DNA of 37,999 nucleotides from Neolewinella aurantiaca (GCF_008014675.1 NZ_VOXD01000044.1:1-37999), one strand, 5' to 3'. Counted from the stretch's first letter, positions 1-9,171 are shown. Notes: a model not told the origin generated them from the sequence alone. Program-made: numbers and translations.

Positions 1-858
1 TTCATTGCGCAGCTACTTCGGCCTTGGCCCCGGCCACTAATGCGGTTGCTGGTGGCCGTTAAGAAAAGCAAGTTGTATGAGCCAACACAGAGTTGCTGCA
101 TTTCCGAAGGGCTTCGACTCCCGACAGTTCCAGACTTCGAAGGATCAGTTTGAGGCGAGTTTTTGCTTTTTAGGCCAGCAGTGACCGGATTAGTGAGCAG
201 CCGGGGACACAGCCTGAGGGGTTTGCTTCTTTGCCCCGTCACCTCGCAGAAGCCGCGCAGCGAAAGAAGGCCGCCGGCAGGCAAGGTTAGACGGGATGTA
301 GCGCGGACTCAATCGGAGTAGAACTTATCTACCGGTGCCCCAGGACTGCGCTTCTTCCCGTTTTACCCGTTCATTTTTTCTTGATAAAAAACGAACCAAA
401 AAAATCAAGGCTGTGCCACCGGCTGATCGTGGAATCCAGTTCTTGAAGCCTAAAATGGAAAAACTCGCGGCGGCGTTGGTTGGGTTGCTTCTAAACCCAT
501 CGGTTCGTTGAAATCTGGGTAGCTGCGTCCTATGCCTTGATAACGCTCAGACAGTTTCCATTTTTTAACGGTTCCAAAAAATGCATTCCACTGCCGGTGC
601 CAAGGCCGAAGCCCGAACGTCGCAGCTCTGTGCTTTGCTTCCAATTACGGAGTTTGTAGCACCCAGGGAAAACCTTGGTCCGGCCGCCTTCACCTCTGGT
701 GAATAGCGGGGATGAGCGACCTCGGGTCGCGTAATTGGTACGTGAAGTTTAATCGGAGTGAAACTCCTCCACCGACACGTTCGACTATTTTCATTGCGAA
801 GCGACTTCGGCCATGGCTTCGGCCATGTACTCTCAGCCCGGTAATCCGGGCTGAATAT
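1..858. repeat. Gene-free region of decayed, repeat-like sequence
   Basis: I see no credible gene here. A minus-strand frame is open from about 300 to the left edge but has no plausible upstream start, and a plus-strand frame from about 371 to 512 reads FFLDKKRTKKIKAVPPADRG without an upstream ATG. A third short frame lies at 450-644 (-). From memory, protein-like strings of this kind recur in intergenic DNA of many Bacteroidetes, which suggests a widespread non-coding repeat rather than genes. Internal repetition supports this: positions 1-35 and 790-824 match at 30 of 35 bases (TTCATTGCG-AGC-ACTTCGGCC core), and TCGGAGT-containing stretches recur at 313-335 and 753-775. A palindrome (TCAGCCCGG / CCGGGCTGA, 833-854) follows the helicase stop but lacks a T-run. 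Confidence 0.5.
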
Positions 859-1977
859 CTACACCGTCATCTCCTTGAATTTTATCCCCAATGCGTTTTG
901 GACAGCCATGACTTTCTGCATTTCTCCCGGGATGATCAGAGCGATTGACTGTCCGGTTTTACCACCGCGCGCTGTGCGGCCGCTTCTATGAGTGTAGTAC
1001 TCCATATGGTCGGGCAACTGATGGTGCAGCACGAAAGCGAGGTTATTGACGTCAATACCCCGCGCGGATACATCCGTGGACACCAGGATCTGGAGGCTTT
1101 CGTTCCGGAAGGCGCGCATCACCTTATCTCGTTCCTTCTGTTGCATGTCGCCTTCCAAAGCACCCGCGGCGATACCTTTATCCTGCAGTTCCTTGGCCAG
1201 CTTTTGCGTTCCCGCTTTGGTCCGGCAAAACACGATGCCGCGTTCTCCTTTTCTTCTGCTGATAATCTTCGCGATCGTATTGACCTTATCCTTGATCTTA
1301 GTATTGATGAAATGATGCGAAATATTCGCATTCACCAGTGAATTCCTGTTGACTTCGACCCTGATAGCCTTAGCAGACATATAGTCCCGGATCATTCGTT
1401 TGATTCCTTCGGGCATAGTGGCCGAAAACAGCCAGGTATTTCGCTTCGACTTATTGTAACTCAGGATTTTATTCAGATCATCCTTGAAACCCATACTCAG
1501 CATCTCGTCCGCTTCGTCCAGCACCAGAGTTTTAACGCCGGAGATGTCCACCGCTTTGCGCTCGATCAGGTCCAGCAAACGGCCCGGAGTAGCCACGATA
1601 ATGTGCGTCGGCCGCTGCAGGGCTTTGATTTGCCGGGTGATTCTCTCTCCGCCATACACACCTTCCGCGAAGATCATCTTATCGAGGTACTTGGTAAACT
1701 TGAAAAGTTGCTTCTTTATCTGTTGTACCAGCTCGCGTGTTGGCGCGATAACCAACCCTTGTACTTCTGGTTTGTCGGGATTGATCGAGTTGAGCAGCGG
1801 CAGGCCGAAGGCTGCGGTTTTTCCGGTTCCGGTCTGTGCCAGACCGATCAAATCCGTCTTTGTCTGCAGGAGGGTCGGGATGACAGCTTCCTGAATTTTG
1901 GTCGGGTTTACAATTTTAAGCTCTTTCAGGGCTTTTACGTAAGCCTTACTCACCCCCAGATCCGCGAATGTTGTCAT
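859..1977 (-). CDS. DEAD-box ATP-dependent RNA helicase (RhlE-like)
   Basis: An ATP-dependent RNA-unwinding enzyme of superfamily 2, probably acting in the cytoplasm on rRNA maturation, mRNA turnover or cold adaptation. All core motifs are visible: a Q-motif-like start (F4 and PTKIQ at 25-29), motif I AQTGTGKT (47-54), Ia PTREL (79-83), Ib TPGR (130-133), II DEAD (154-157), III SAT (185-187), then RGIDV and HRSGRTAR near the C-terminus. At 372 residues it is essentially the two RecA-like domains without the long basic tail of RhlE or DeaD/CsdA, so the exact subfamily is uncertain. The start is supported by a TACCTTCG -7-like box at 1990-1997 on the minus strand. It is transcribed divergently from the DUF1853-like gene. 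Confidence 0.93.
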   Translation of the reverse strand: MTTFADLGVSKAYVKALKELKIVNPTKIQEAVIPTLLQTKTDLIGLAQTGTGKTAAFGLPLLNSINPDKPEVQGLVIAPTRELVQQIKKQLFKFTKYLDKMIFAEGVYGGERITRQIKALQRPTHIIVATPGRLLDLIERKAVDISGVKTLVLDEADEMLSMGFKDDLNKILSYNKSKRNTWLFSATMPEGIKRMIRDYMSAKAIRVEVNRNSLVNANISHHFINTKIKDKVNTIAKIISRRKGERGIVFCRTKAGTQKLAKELQDKGIAAGALEGDMQQKERDKVMRAFRNESLQILVSTDVSARGIDVNNLAFVLHHQLPDHMEYYTHRSGRTARGGKTGQSIALIIPGEMQKVMAVQNALGIKFKEMTV

Positions 1978-1989
1978 GTTCTTTTGGTA

Positions 1990-2010
1990 CGAAGGTAATT
2001 TGTACTTTCG
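1990..2010. promoter_or_regulatory. Back-to-back divergent -7 boxes
   Basis: TACCTTCG on the minus strand (1990-1997) lies 12 bases before the helicase ATG. TACTTTCG on the plus strand (2003-2010) lies 7 bases before the ATG at 2018. Both fit the Bacteroidetes -7 consensus TAnnTTTG with one change. They are separated by only five bases, so the two promoters must overlap and probably compete. The plus-strand transcript would be almost leaderless. Inferred from pattern only. Confidence 0.5.
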
Positions 2011-2017
2011 GCAATCA

Positions 2018-2827
2018 ATGGACTTACGGACACAATTACGTTATCAGGCTTGTATTTCGACACCGCCCTTGTGGGAAGATAGTGGTGTATCTCCTTTTGA
2101 TCAGATCAATCTATCGCGTTTCCCTTCGCCCGTCGATGATGCTGTCGTTTTCAAAAATCACAGGCTCGGCAAGGTGGTTGAAGAGTTCATCTTCCATCAG
2201 CTTAAAAGCCAGGCGGGTATCGGGTGGATTGAAGACAACCTCCAAATTCAGAAAGAGAAACGGACGATTGGGGAGATCGACGCTTTGTACCGCGACGGTC
2301 AGATCCCCGTACACCTGGAGGTAGCCTATAAGTTCTACCTGCTCGACTCCGTCGAAGACCACGCGGAGCCGTTAGCACGGTGGATTGGCCCGAACCGCAA
2401 AGACAACCTGTTTTATAAGCTGAGAAAACTCCATGACCGGCAGTTCCCATTGCTGCACAATCCTCTGACCCGACCTTATCTGGACGGCTTAGATTTAGAA
2501 CCAGCCAGCATTGTACAGCGGCACTGCTTTAAAGGCCAATTGTTCCTACCCTACCATCAGCAGGACGTTGACGTTGGTCCGCTGAACAGAGACTGTGTAG
2601 CCGGTTACTATTTCCCCTACCGCGAAATGAGCTTCTTCCGCGAGTTTGAATTTCACCTTCCCGACAAATTAGACTGGCTGGTTACGCCCCATGATGATGT
2701 CGCCTGGATCACTCACGCAACTGCTTTAAAAACAATCGGAGAGTTGATCCAGAACGAACGATCACCTATGGCTTGGATGAAGGCAAACGACGGAACACTC
2801 TCTAAATGCTTTATCGTCTTTTGGTGA
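2018..2827 (+). CDS. DUF1853 family protein
   Basis: A predicted soluble protein of about 270 residues whose function is unknown. The middle of the protein has the pattern I associate with DUF1853: a GEIDALYRDG segment followed by HLEVAYKFYLLD, then WIGPNRKDNLFYKLRKLHDRQ. The acidic GEID and the E-x-A-x-K spacing resemble the core of PD-(D/E)XK nuclease folds, so a nuclease-like fold is possible, but this is inference. An in-frame ATG exists at 1976, but it overlaps the helicase start and a promoter-like TACTTTCG box lies between the two ATGs, so I prefer 2018. No signal peptide or membrane segment is visible. It is monocistronic and convergent with the TolC gene. Confidence 0.65.
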   Translation: MDLRTQLRYQACISTPPLWEDSGVSPFDQINLSRFPSPVDDAVVFKNHRLGKVVEEFIFHQLKSQAGIGWIEDNLQIQKEKRTIGEIDALYRDGQIPVHLEVAYKFYLLDSVEDHAEPLARWIGPNRKDNLFYKLRKLHDRQFPLLHNPLTRPYLDGLDLEPASIVQRHCFKGQLFLPYHQQDVDVGPLNRDCVAGYYFPYREMSFFREFEFHLPDKLDWLVTPHDDVAWITHATALKTIGELIQNERSPMAWMKANDGTLSKCFIVFW

Positions 2828-2867
2828 TGCTCCCCAGCACTTTCCTGAAGAGTAGTGTTTGGTAATT

Positions 2868-2890
2868 GGGGCGCGGTCGCAGGTGCAAAA
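2868..2890 (+). repeat. REP-like GC-rich intergenic motif, copy 1
   Basis: GGGCGCGGTCGCAGGTGCA followed by AAA, in the gap between two convergent genes. It is one of at least six copies of the CGGGCGCGG-n-CGCAGGTGCA motif in this window, all intergenic. Confidence 0.6.
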
Positions 2891-2954
2891 CAGGGTTTTC
2901 GGGCATTCTGTATTCTCCTTGAGTGCCCTGCTCATCCACCCGGCGAATTGCAGC

Positions 2955-4298
2955 TTACTTACCCGTGTACTGCAAGTAAGCAGCAACAGCAACGTTGTAC
3001 TTGGTCTTCGCTTCTATCAGGTCATCCAAAGCCTGTGCTTGCAGAGCTTTCGCTTCCAATAAATCAGAAAGGTTGACCAGGCTGCTCTCGTAGCTGGATT
3101 GATTTACCTTCAGGTTTTCGTTGGCTGCAATGATCCGTTCTTCAATGATCTCGATTTGCTTGTGTGCTTCCACCAGGTCGAACCATGATTTTTCAGACCT
3201 GAGCTTCAGTAACTTCTTGGCATCCTCCAGGTTATTCTGAGCGATTTTTTCCTTAATGACCATCTCCCGCACATCGTGCTTACCCGACCAATGGGAAGAG
3301 ATTGGTACACTTGCCGATAAAAAGCCGAAGACATTCAATCCACCCGTATTTTCCTCGAACTGGCTCAAATAAAACGCGTTCAGTCCAACCGCTACGGTCG
3401 GTAAATAGTCAGCCTCTTTCAACTTGGTCTGGAGTTCCTGCGCCTGAATGGATTTCTCCAAAAGCTGCACCTCAAACAGCTGGTTCAGGTAGTCTTCACC
3501 GCCAACCAGTTTATAGTGTTCGGGCGACTCGTAACCATCCACGCTTTCAACCAGAAACATTGAGCTGTCAAAAGGTATACCCGTTGTTTTCGCGAACTGC
3601 AGTAACGCGAGGTGTTTACCGTTTGCCAGCTTGCTCTTATTGAGTTCCAACTCGTTTTGTTCCAACTCTAATTTATAGATATCGTTCCGGATGATCAGCC
3701 CTGCTTTATAGGCATCATTCACCTGGATACTCAACTGGTTGAGCAGGTCTTCATACCTCTCTATGGTTTTCTCCTTCTCCTGAAGAGAAACTATTTGCCA
3801 GTATTGCCGGGTGGTTTCCAGTAAAACTTCATTCTCAAAGAGCATTTCCTGTTTCTTACGCACATCTACGCCCATATGAGACAACTCCTCCCCCATTCTT
3901 ATTTTACCGCCGGCATAAACCGGCTGAGTAACGGATAGCGAAACTGCACCTAACTTCTGCAACAACCCGCTCGTTGAAGCAGGGATGTAAGCAAACTCTG
4001 ACGCAGACCCCAAATTCGCAGGATCACCGTCATACACGGGAAGGTTTCCTCCCGGACTGCTGATTTCCATCAAAGGATTAACAGCATGCATCAACGTCAC
4101 GTCAAAACTAACATTAGGGTAAAAATTGGCTTTGGTCGAGGCCGCTACTTCCATAGCAGACTTGGTTTCCAGCTTACTGTTCAACAGCTTAACGTTAGTC
4201 TCAGCTGCAGCTTTCCGGGCATCCTCTAAACTAATATCGTTCTGGCCAGAGACAGAAAAGCTTACCAGAATGAGAAGTGTTACTACTATATTTTTCAT
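2955..4298 (-). CDS. TolC family outer-membrane efflux protein
   Basis: The outer-membrane channel of a tripartite efflux pump, 447 residues. A Sec signal peptide (MKNIVVTLLILVSFSVSGQ) precedes long alternating helical segments rich in Gln, Glu, Lys and Ala, such as LEDARKAAAETNVKLLNSKLE near the start and EAKALQAQALDDLIEAKTKY near the end, as expected for the TolC periplasmic coiled coils. A longer frame to 4415 is open, but the signal peptide fixes the start at 4298, five bases after the RND gene's stop. It is the last gene of the tetR-MFP-RND-TolC operon, so it presumably forms the exit duct for that pump. The substrate is unknown. Confidence 0.92.
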   Translation of the reverse strand: MKNIVVTLLILVSFSVSGQNDISLEDARKAAAETNVKLLNSKLETKSAMEVAASTKANFYPNVSFDVTLMHAVNPLMEISSPGGNLPVYDGDPANLGSASEFAYIPASTSGLLQKLGAVSLSVTQPVYAGGKIRMGEELSHMGVDVRKKQEMLFENEVLLETTRQYWQIVSLQEKEKTIERYEDLLNQLSIQVNDAYKAGLIIRNDIYKLELEQNELELNKSKLANGKHLALLQFAKTTGIPFDSSMFLVESVDGYESPEHYKLVGGEDYLNQLFEVQLLEKSIQAQELQTKLKEADYLPTVAVGLNAFYLSQFEENTGGLNVFGFLSASVPISSHWSGKHDVREMVIKEKIAQNNLEDAKKLLKLRSEKSWFDLVEAHKQIEIIEERIIAANENLKVNQSSYESSLVNLSDLLEAKALQAQALDDLIEAKTKYNVAVAAYLQYTGK

Positions 4299-4303
4299 TA
4301 ATA

Positions 4304-7300
4304 TTAAATTGTCGCATTTTTGAAAAACTGGCTGTACAAAACGGGTAGGATATAAATCGTCAATACCATCGAAACCAGCAGCCCGAAGCAAACAACAGCC
4401 CCCAGTGGACCCCACAATGTTGAACCACTGACAATCATAGGTACCACGCCCATGGCAGCAGCAAATGAAGTCAGGAAAATGGGTCGCATTCTCCGCTTCC
4501 CGGCGGCCATCGCAGCATCAATTACCTTCATGCCTTTCTTATGCCTTAGTTCTTCGGCATAATCCACTAATATTATTCCATTCCGGACGACGATTCCCAT
4601 CAGACTCATCACTCCTAAAGAAGCAGTCATCCCGAATGCATAGCCCGTCAGGAGAATCCCCAGCGCTGCTCCCAGAATGCTTAGCGGCATGGTGGTCATG
4701 ATTAACAGCGTGTGTTTGATCTTCTTGAACTCAAACAGGAGGACAAAAAAGATGATGACAATTCCCACACCCAGTGCTTTACCGATCGGGACGTAGTTCT
4801 CAATTTCACCTTCCTCTTCTCCGCCGTACGCGAAAGTTAATTCAGTACCGGACTCCTCCTTGATGTCATTGATCAGCGGCTTCAGGTCGGCCAGCACTTT
4901 ATAAGCCAGCGCTCCTCTTTCTACATCGGCCCGGACAGTAATGGTTCTGATTCCATTCCGTCTTATAATCTGGCCTTCACTCCAATCATTCTCGAGTGTA
5001 GCTACCTGACGTAAAGAAACGGGGGTTGCCGCAAGCGGAGAACTCACCGTTTGGTTACTGATATCATCGTAGTCGTCCCTCTCCTGCGCTGGGTTGATCA
5101 CCTTTACGGGCACAGGATAGTTCCCCTCCCAAACCGTACCTACGGGTACCCCCGAAAAGCCCGCGCCAATTGAGGCCGCGATGGTACCTCTGGTTAAGCC
5201 CAGCCTGTTCGCCTGCTCATCGTTTACGTTTACCCTGACTCCCTGCCGAGGATTTGTATAGTCAGTTCTGGCCCAGATTACACTAGGATTATCCTGCATC
5301 GTTTGCTTCACCCTTTCAGCCACTGACTTCAGAGATTGCAGATCATCACCTGATATCCGGAGTTCTATGGGAGCCTCAGTAGACTGCATATCCAGTTGTT
5401 TCATCCTGACGTATGCATTGGGGAAAGCATCCCGGTAAGTTGCTTCATACTCTGCCAAAATCTCAACAGCCTGATCATCGGTATGGGTGTTGACCAATAA
5501 CTGACCGTAGTTTTTGCCCGGGAACTTAGGCGCATAGGTAGTATGGAATCGCGGAGAGCTTTCTCCGATAAAAGACGCCACGTTCTCTACTCTGGCATCT
5601 TTCGAGAGCATTGCCTGAAGGCTGTCTGCTACAAACGCTGTTTGCTCAAGGGTTGCACCTTCCTGCAAGTAGATTTCTATCGCAAACTGATTCCGCTCTA
5701 CTTTGGGGTAAAGCTGCCTTGGCACGATGCTCATAATCATTGCTCCCAGCACAATGGAACCTATCCCCAAAAGGATAGTTAGTGCAGGCACCTTGAAAGC
5801 CCAATCCAATGTTTTATTGTACCCGGCTTGCAGCAGATTGAGCAGCGAGAACTTATTAGCTTCCTCCTCTCCTTTATGCACTCCTTCTTTGATGAAAAAA
5901 TAGCACATAAACGGTACCAACAACGTAGCTATCAGCAGCGATACAATAAGCGCAATACTGATTGTTACCGGCAAGGAGCCTACAAAATCCCCCGTCTGAC
6001 CAGACAGAAAGAACGGCATAGGTAAGTAGGTAGCAATAATGCATAGCGTTGCGGCAAAAACAGGGACAAACAGTTCTGTCGTACTTTGTATTGCGGCATT
6101 CCACCGGTCTATACCTTCATCCAGCTTTTCTACGTAGTTGTCAATAACGACAATAGCATTGTCTACCACCATACCCAACACCACAATCAGTCCGGCAAGT
6201 GATACGGTGTGCAGCTCAATACCGAGTACGTACAAAATACCGATGGTGATAAAGATCGACAGTGGTATAGTTACTCCTGCGACGGCAGACACCCGGAACG
6301 GGAGGAAAAGCAAGGTTACTAAGATAACGGCTCCAATGGCGATGAAAAACTCTTTCAGGAAGTGCTGAATAGAATGATCCACCGCTTCTGGCATATTGGC
6401 AATCTTGTTGATCACCACATCTGACGGTATCTTCTTTCGAATCTTTTCCAGGGCAACTTCTACATCTTCTCCAAACTGTACAATATTGTTGCCTCCCTGC
6501 ATCTCCAACGATACGAGCATCGCCGGCGAGCCATTGTTCAGAATATAAGAAGATGGTTCTTCAAATTCCCTGCGCACCTCCGCGACATTTTTCACTCTGA
6601 TTATGTTCCCCAACGGATCAGCATAAATGATCTGGTTCTTAATTTCAAGCTCCGACCTGAAACTCGTAGGAACGTGTATAGGAGCAATCAACTCACTATT
6701 ATCGATCTCACCGGCGTAATAAATTGAACCTTCGAGTTGCAACGCAGCCAGAACCGAGGTCAGGTTTACCCCGTAAAGGGCCAGCTTATCCTTGTCGAAA
6801 TTTATGGTGATTTGCTCATTCTGAAGCCCGAAGTGCTTCACCTTTGATACGGTAGTCACCTTACGCAACTCTGCCTCTATAAATGCTAACTGCTTTTCAA
6901 GTTGCTTTTTGTTCTTCTCTTTCGACTCTATCGTTAACAGCAAAGCAGAAGTATCGCCAAAATCATTATTGGCAATGAGTGCCAATACCTGAGAGGGCAA
7001 CTGAGACTTCAGCTGGTCTAATCCGAACTTTATTTTATCCCAAAAAGCATCGGGATCCTCCACGTTGTTATTGACCTCCACGAATATAATCAAGGTGCCC
7101 TCCTTCGAGATGGAATAGGTCTTCTCCCTGTTGACTTCTTTGAAGCCAAAAAGAAACTCCTCAACCTTTTTAGTCAGCTGCTCTTCTACTTCTTCAGAAG
7201 TAGCGCCCGGGTATACACCAACAACTAAACCTTGCCTGATGGTAAACTCCGGAAACTCATTCCTCGGCATAACCATCAGAGCAAATATCCCAAAAGCAAA

Positions 7301-7381
7301 GAGTGCGGCAGTAATGACGATGGCTATCTGCTTATGCTTCATAGCCAACTCTACGATGTTAAATCCTTTGTTGTTGCTCAT
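4304..7381 (-). CDS. RND family efflux transporter permease subunit
   Basis: The inner-membrane proton-driven pump subunit, 1025 residues, the normal length for AcrB/MexB/CusA-type RND proteins. The first membrane helix (about residues 14-36) is followed by a large periplasmic loop, then a helix bundle containing GMVVDNAIVVID, the conserved helix-4 proton-relay region. The duplicated second half repeats this plan and contains LMGIVVRNGIILVDY. The sequence looks closest to organic-solute (HAE) RND pumps rather than metal pumps, but the substrate cannot be read from it. It lies two bases downstream of the membrane-fusion protein gene and five bases upstream of the TolC gene, so it is clearly co-transcribed with both. 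Confidence 0.95.
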   Translation of the reverse strand: MSNNKGFNIVELAMKHKQIAIVITAALFAFGIFALMVMPRNEFPEFTIRQGLVVGVYPGATSEEVEEQLTKKVEEFLFGFKEVNREKTYSISKEGTLIIFVEVNNNVEDPDAFWDKIKFGLDQLKSQLPSQVLALIANNDFGDTSALLLTIESKEKNKKQLEKQLAFIEAELRKVTTVSKVKHFGLQNEQITINFDKDKLALYGVNLTSVLAALQLEGSIYYAGEIDNSELIAPIHVPTSFRSELEIKNQIIYADPLGNIIRVKNVAEVRREFEEPSSYILNNGSPAMLVSLEMQGGNNIVQFGEDVEVALEKIRKKIPSDVVINKIANMPEAVDHSIQHFLKEFFIAIGAVILVTLLFLPFRVSAVAGVTIPLSIFITIGILYVLGIELHTVSLAGLIVVLGMVVDNAIVVIDNYVEKLDEGIDRWNAAIQSTTELFVPVFAATLCIIATYLPMPFFLSGQTGDFVGSLPVTISIALIVSLLIATLLVPFMCYFFIKEGVHKGEEEANKFSLLNLLQAGYNKTLDWAFKVPALTILLGIGSIVLGAMIMSIVPRQLYPKVERNQFAIEIYLQEGATLEQTAFVADSLQAMLSKDARVENVASFIGESSPRFHTTYAPKFPGKNYGQLLVNTHTDDQAVEILAEYEATYRDAFPNAYVRMKQLDMQSTEAPIELRISGDDLQSLKSVAERVKQTMQDNPSVIWARTDYTNPRQGVRVNVNDEQANRLGLTRGTIAASIGAGFSGVPVGTVWEGNYPVPVKVINPAQERDDYDDISNQTVSSPLAATPVSLRQVATLENDWSEGQIIRRNGIRTITVRADVERGALAYKVLADLKPLINDIKEESGTELTFAYGGEEEGEIENYVPIGKALGVGIVIIFFVLLFEFKKIKHTLLIMTTMPLSILGAALGILLTGYAFGMTASLGVMSLMGIVVRNGIILVDYAEELRHKKGMKVIDAAMAAGKRRMRPIFLTSFAAAMGVVPMIVSGSTLWGPLGAVVCFGLLVSMVLTIYILPVLYSQFFKNATI

Positions 7382-7383
7382 CT

Positions 7384-8424
7384 TTATTTCTTCTTAACTA
7401 CGTTTACTTTGGCACCATTTCTCAACTTCTCGTGCCCGCTGAGCACAACCACGTCCCCCTCCTCAAGGCCCTGGATTACAGCATCGTTTTTAGCAAGCGT
7501 TGTCACGCGAACCGGCTTGGTTTTCACAACATCATCCTCAACCAGGTAGACATACTGGTCTCCGTTTACATCACGCTGCAGGGCTTTGCTGGAAAGCATC
7601 ACTCCATCGTATTCTTTGTCTGTCTTCAAGACCACGTTGCAAACCATGCCCGGTTTAATGTTCCAGCCCTCGTTGCCGAGCAGTATTTTCACCGGGTAGG
7701 TATGAGATATTACGTTGGCTTCAACCCCTATACGGTCTATCTTTCCCACTAAAGACTGAGACGTCGCTGCTATTTTCACCTCAGCCGACTGCCCCCTCTT
7801 CAACTGGCCTACTTCACGCTCTGGCACAGGAATATTTACGTAGACACTATTGATATCCAGTAAATCAAAAGCCGTTGCCGACGGCATCACATTCACTCCG
7901 GGAAGAATATTTTTATTACCTATTACTCCAGACTTAGGTGCGTACAGCTTATTGTCATCTATGCCTCTTTCGGCCATGTCAGCAACTATGATGGCCTGGT
8001 TCAATCCGGTTTCAACTTCCACCCATTGTATCTCGGGCAGCGTACCGTTCTCTTTCATTGGTTTCATCCGGTCGTACGCATCCTGGGCCTGCTGTTTGCT
8101 CTGGAGCGCTATCTCGTAATTGCTCCTTGAATTTGTGTCGTCGAGGGTAGCCAGCAATTTGCCCTTCTTCACAAACTCCCCTTCGTCTACCAGAATCTGG
8201 GTTACGTTTCCCGGAGTCTTAAAACTCAGGGGAGTCGTCTCCCTGGCCTCGACCAAACCTGAATACGAGAGTTCAGTTTGCCCGCTAAAGGACTTCACTA
8301 CCGTAGTCTCTACATTGATCACCCTTGGCGCAGCCTCAAGCAGAGCACTCTCTTCTTCATGCCCGTTGCATCCGGCAAGCACCATTGACAAGAACAACAA
8401 TACATTTACTTTATACATTTTCAT
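7384..8424 (-). CDS. RND efflux periplasmic adaptor (membrane-fusion) lipoprotein
   Basis: The periplasmic adaptor linking the RND pump to TolC, 346 residues. The N-terminus is a lipoprotein signal with an LAGC lipobox (Cys19). It is followed by the biotinyl-lipoyl-like half motif VTQILVDEGEFVKKGKLLATLDD, a short helical hairpin, the returning lipoyl half (KLYAPKSGVIG), then beta-barrel and membrane-proximal domains ending with the typical VIQGLEEGDVVVLSGHEKLRNG. This is the HlyD/AcrA family order. Its start lies 60 bases downstream of tetR, and the gap contains one of two matching palindromes proposed to be the TetR operator. Confidence 0.95.
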   Translation of the reverse strand: MKMYKVNVLLFLSMVLAGCNGHEEESALLEAAPRVINVETTVVKSFSGQTELSYSGLVEARETTPLSFKTPGNVTQILVDEGEFVKKGKLLATLDDTNSRSNYEIALQSKQQAQDAYDRMKPMKENGTLPEIQWVEVETGLNQAIIVADMAERGIDDNKLYAPKSGVIGNKNILPGVNVMPSATAFDLLDINSVYVNIPVPEREVGQLKRGQSAEVKIAATSQSLVGKIDRIGVEANVISHTYPVKILLGNEGWNIKPGMVCNVVLKTDKEYDGVMLSSKALQRDVNGDQYVYLVEDDVVKTKPVRVTTLAKNDAVIQGLEEGDVVVLSGHEKLRNGAKVNVVKKK

Positions 8425-8437
8425 TCGATTTAGAACT

Positions 8438-8464
8438 TTGGACCAAAAACGGATTTTGGTCCAA
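8438..8464. promoter_or_regulatory. Predicted TetR operator 1 (tetR-MFP gap)
   Basis: A perfect inverted repeat with 11-base arms (TTGGACCAAAA / TTTTGGTCCAA) and a five-base spacer. Its 21-bp core, GACCAAAA-N5-TTTTGGTC, is shared exactly in length and arms with the palindrome upstream of tetR. It sits 14 to 40 bases before the MFP start codon, so binding could block a promoter or a read-through transcript for the pump genes. Confidence 0.75.
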
Positions 8465-8484
8465 TTTCAGGTAAAAAAAAGGAC

Positions 8485-9099
8485 CTATTTCAAGCCCTTT
8501 AAAAGAATACTTATCATCATTTCAGCCTTTTCTTCTATCAGATCAAGGCCCATATTTATGCTCACTTCGATCTCTACTCCTCTCGAGTAGGTCAGAAATG
8601 ATTCAGCAATGACATCCATTCCAAGCATTTCGGAAACAGGAAATTCATAGCCCTCATTTTTAGCCCCGTCCATCAGAATTGATCGTATGAAAACCAATTC
8701 TCTTCCACCGTTGACTTCGATGCTTAGCAGGAAAAAGTTCTTTATATTGAAGTGATGGGATTCATTGTCAATAAGAAATTCGTACTGTTTCCGCTTTTGC
8801 TTGAGTATGGAGGTTTTAGTAATGAGGTAAGCTTTCAACTTCTCCTCCATCGTCTTCTTCTTATCAACCGCTCTTTTCACTTTTAAGTAAAGCTCATCAT
8901 GTTCCTCCCTGATGACGGCATCTATGATTTCCTCTTTGTTCTTGAAGTAGTAGTACAACGTACTTTTCCCTTTAGAGGCCGCTCGCGCAACGTCTCTCAT
9001 AGTTGTCTTGTCGATTCCATGTTGCTGGATCAATCGCTTAGCAGCTGCTAATATCTCCTTCTTTACTTCTTCTTCGTTTTTCATAGGAACTGATTTCAA
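8485..9099 (-). CDS. TetR/AcrR family transcriptional regulator
   Basis: A 204-residue one-component repressor, usual length for TetR. The N-terminal helix-turn-helix is clear: a first helix around EEVKKEILAAAKRLIQQHG, then TTMRDVARAASKGKSTLYYYFKNKEEIIDAVI, matching the TetR_N pattern (residues about 10-60). The C-terminal ligand domain is divergent and gives no hint of the inducer. It is the first gene of the efflux operon and has a strong promoter-like sequence with a palindrome just upstream. An identical palindrome core precedes the adaptor gene, so autoregulation plus control of the pump is the natural model. An alternative start is the in-frame ATG six codons later. Confidence 0.93.
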   Translation of the reverse strand: MKSVPMKNEEEVKKEILAAAKRLIQQHGIDKTTMRDVARAASKGKSTLYYYFKNKEEIIDAVIREEHDELYLKVKRAVDKKKTMEEKLKAYLITKTSILKQKRKQYEFLIDNESHHFNIKNFFLLSIEVNGGRELVFIRSILMDGAKNEGYEFPVSEMLGMDVIAESFLTYSRGVEIEVSINMGLDLIEEKAEMMISILLKGLK

Positions 9100-9110
9100 C
9101 TATGGAGCCG

Positions 9111-9143
9111 CAAAGGTAGGCGTACGGGTTTCACCGATGCAAA
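9111..9143 (-). promoter_or_regulatory. Predicted tetR promoter
   Basis: Read on the minus strand, TTTG (9140-9143), 21 bases, then a perfect TACCTTTG -7 box (9111-9118), 11 bases before the tetR ATG. This matches the Bacteroidetes TTTG / TAnnTTTG promoter pattern. The predicted operator begins six bases upstream of the -33 element. Confidence 0.65.
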
Positions 9144-9148
9144 CTTTT

Positions 9149-9171
9149 CGACCAAAAAAGTTTTTTGGTCG
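9149..9171. promoter_or_regulatory. Predicted TetR operator 2 (upstream of tetR)
   Basis: A 23-bp perfect palindrome, CGACCAAAAAA-G-TTTTTTGGTCG. The 21-bp core GACCAAAA-N5-TTTTGGTC (9150-9170) is the same as in operator 1. It abuts the predicted -33 element of the tetR promoter, fitting negative autoregulation. Confidence 0.75.

Noticed and set aside
450..644. A 64-codon minus-strand frame in the left-end region
   Set aside because: Lies in repeat-like sequence and shows no gene signals; treated as part of the non-coding repeat.
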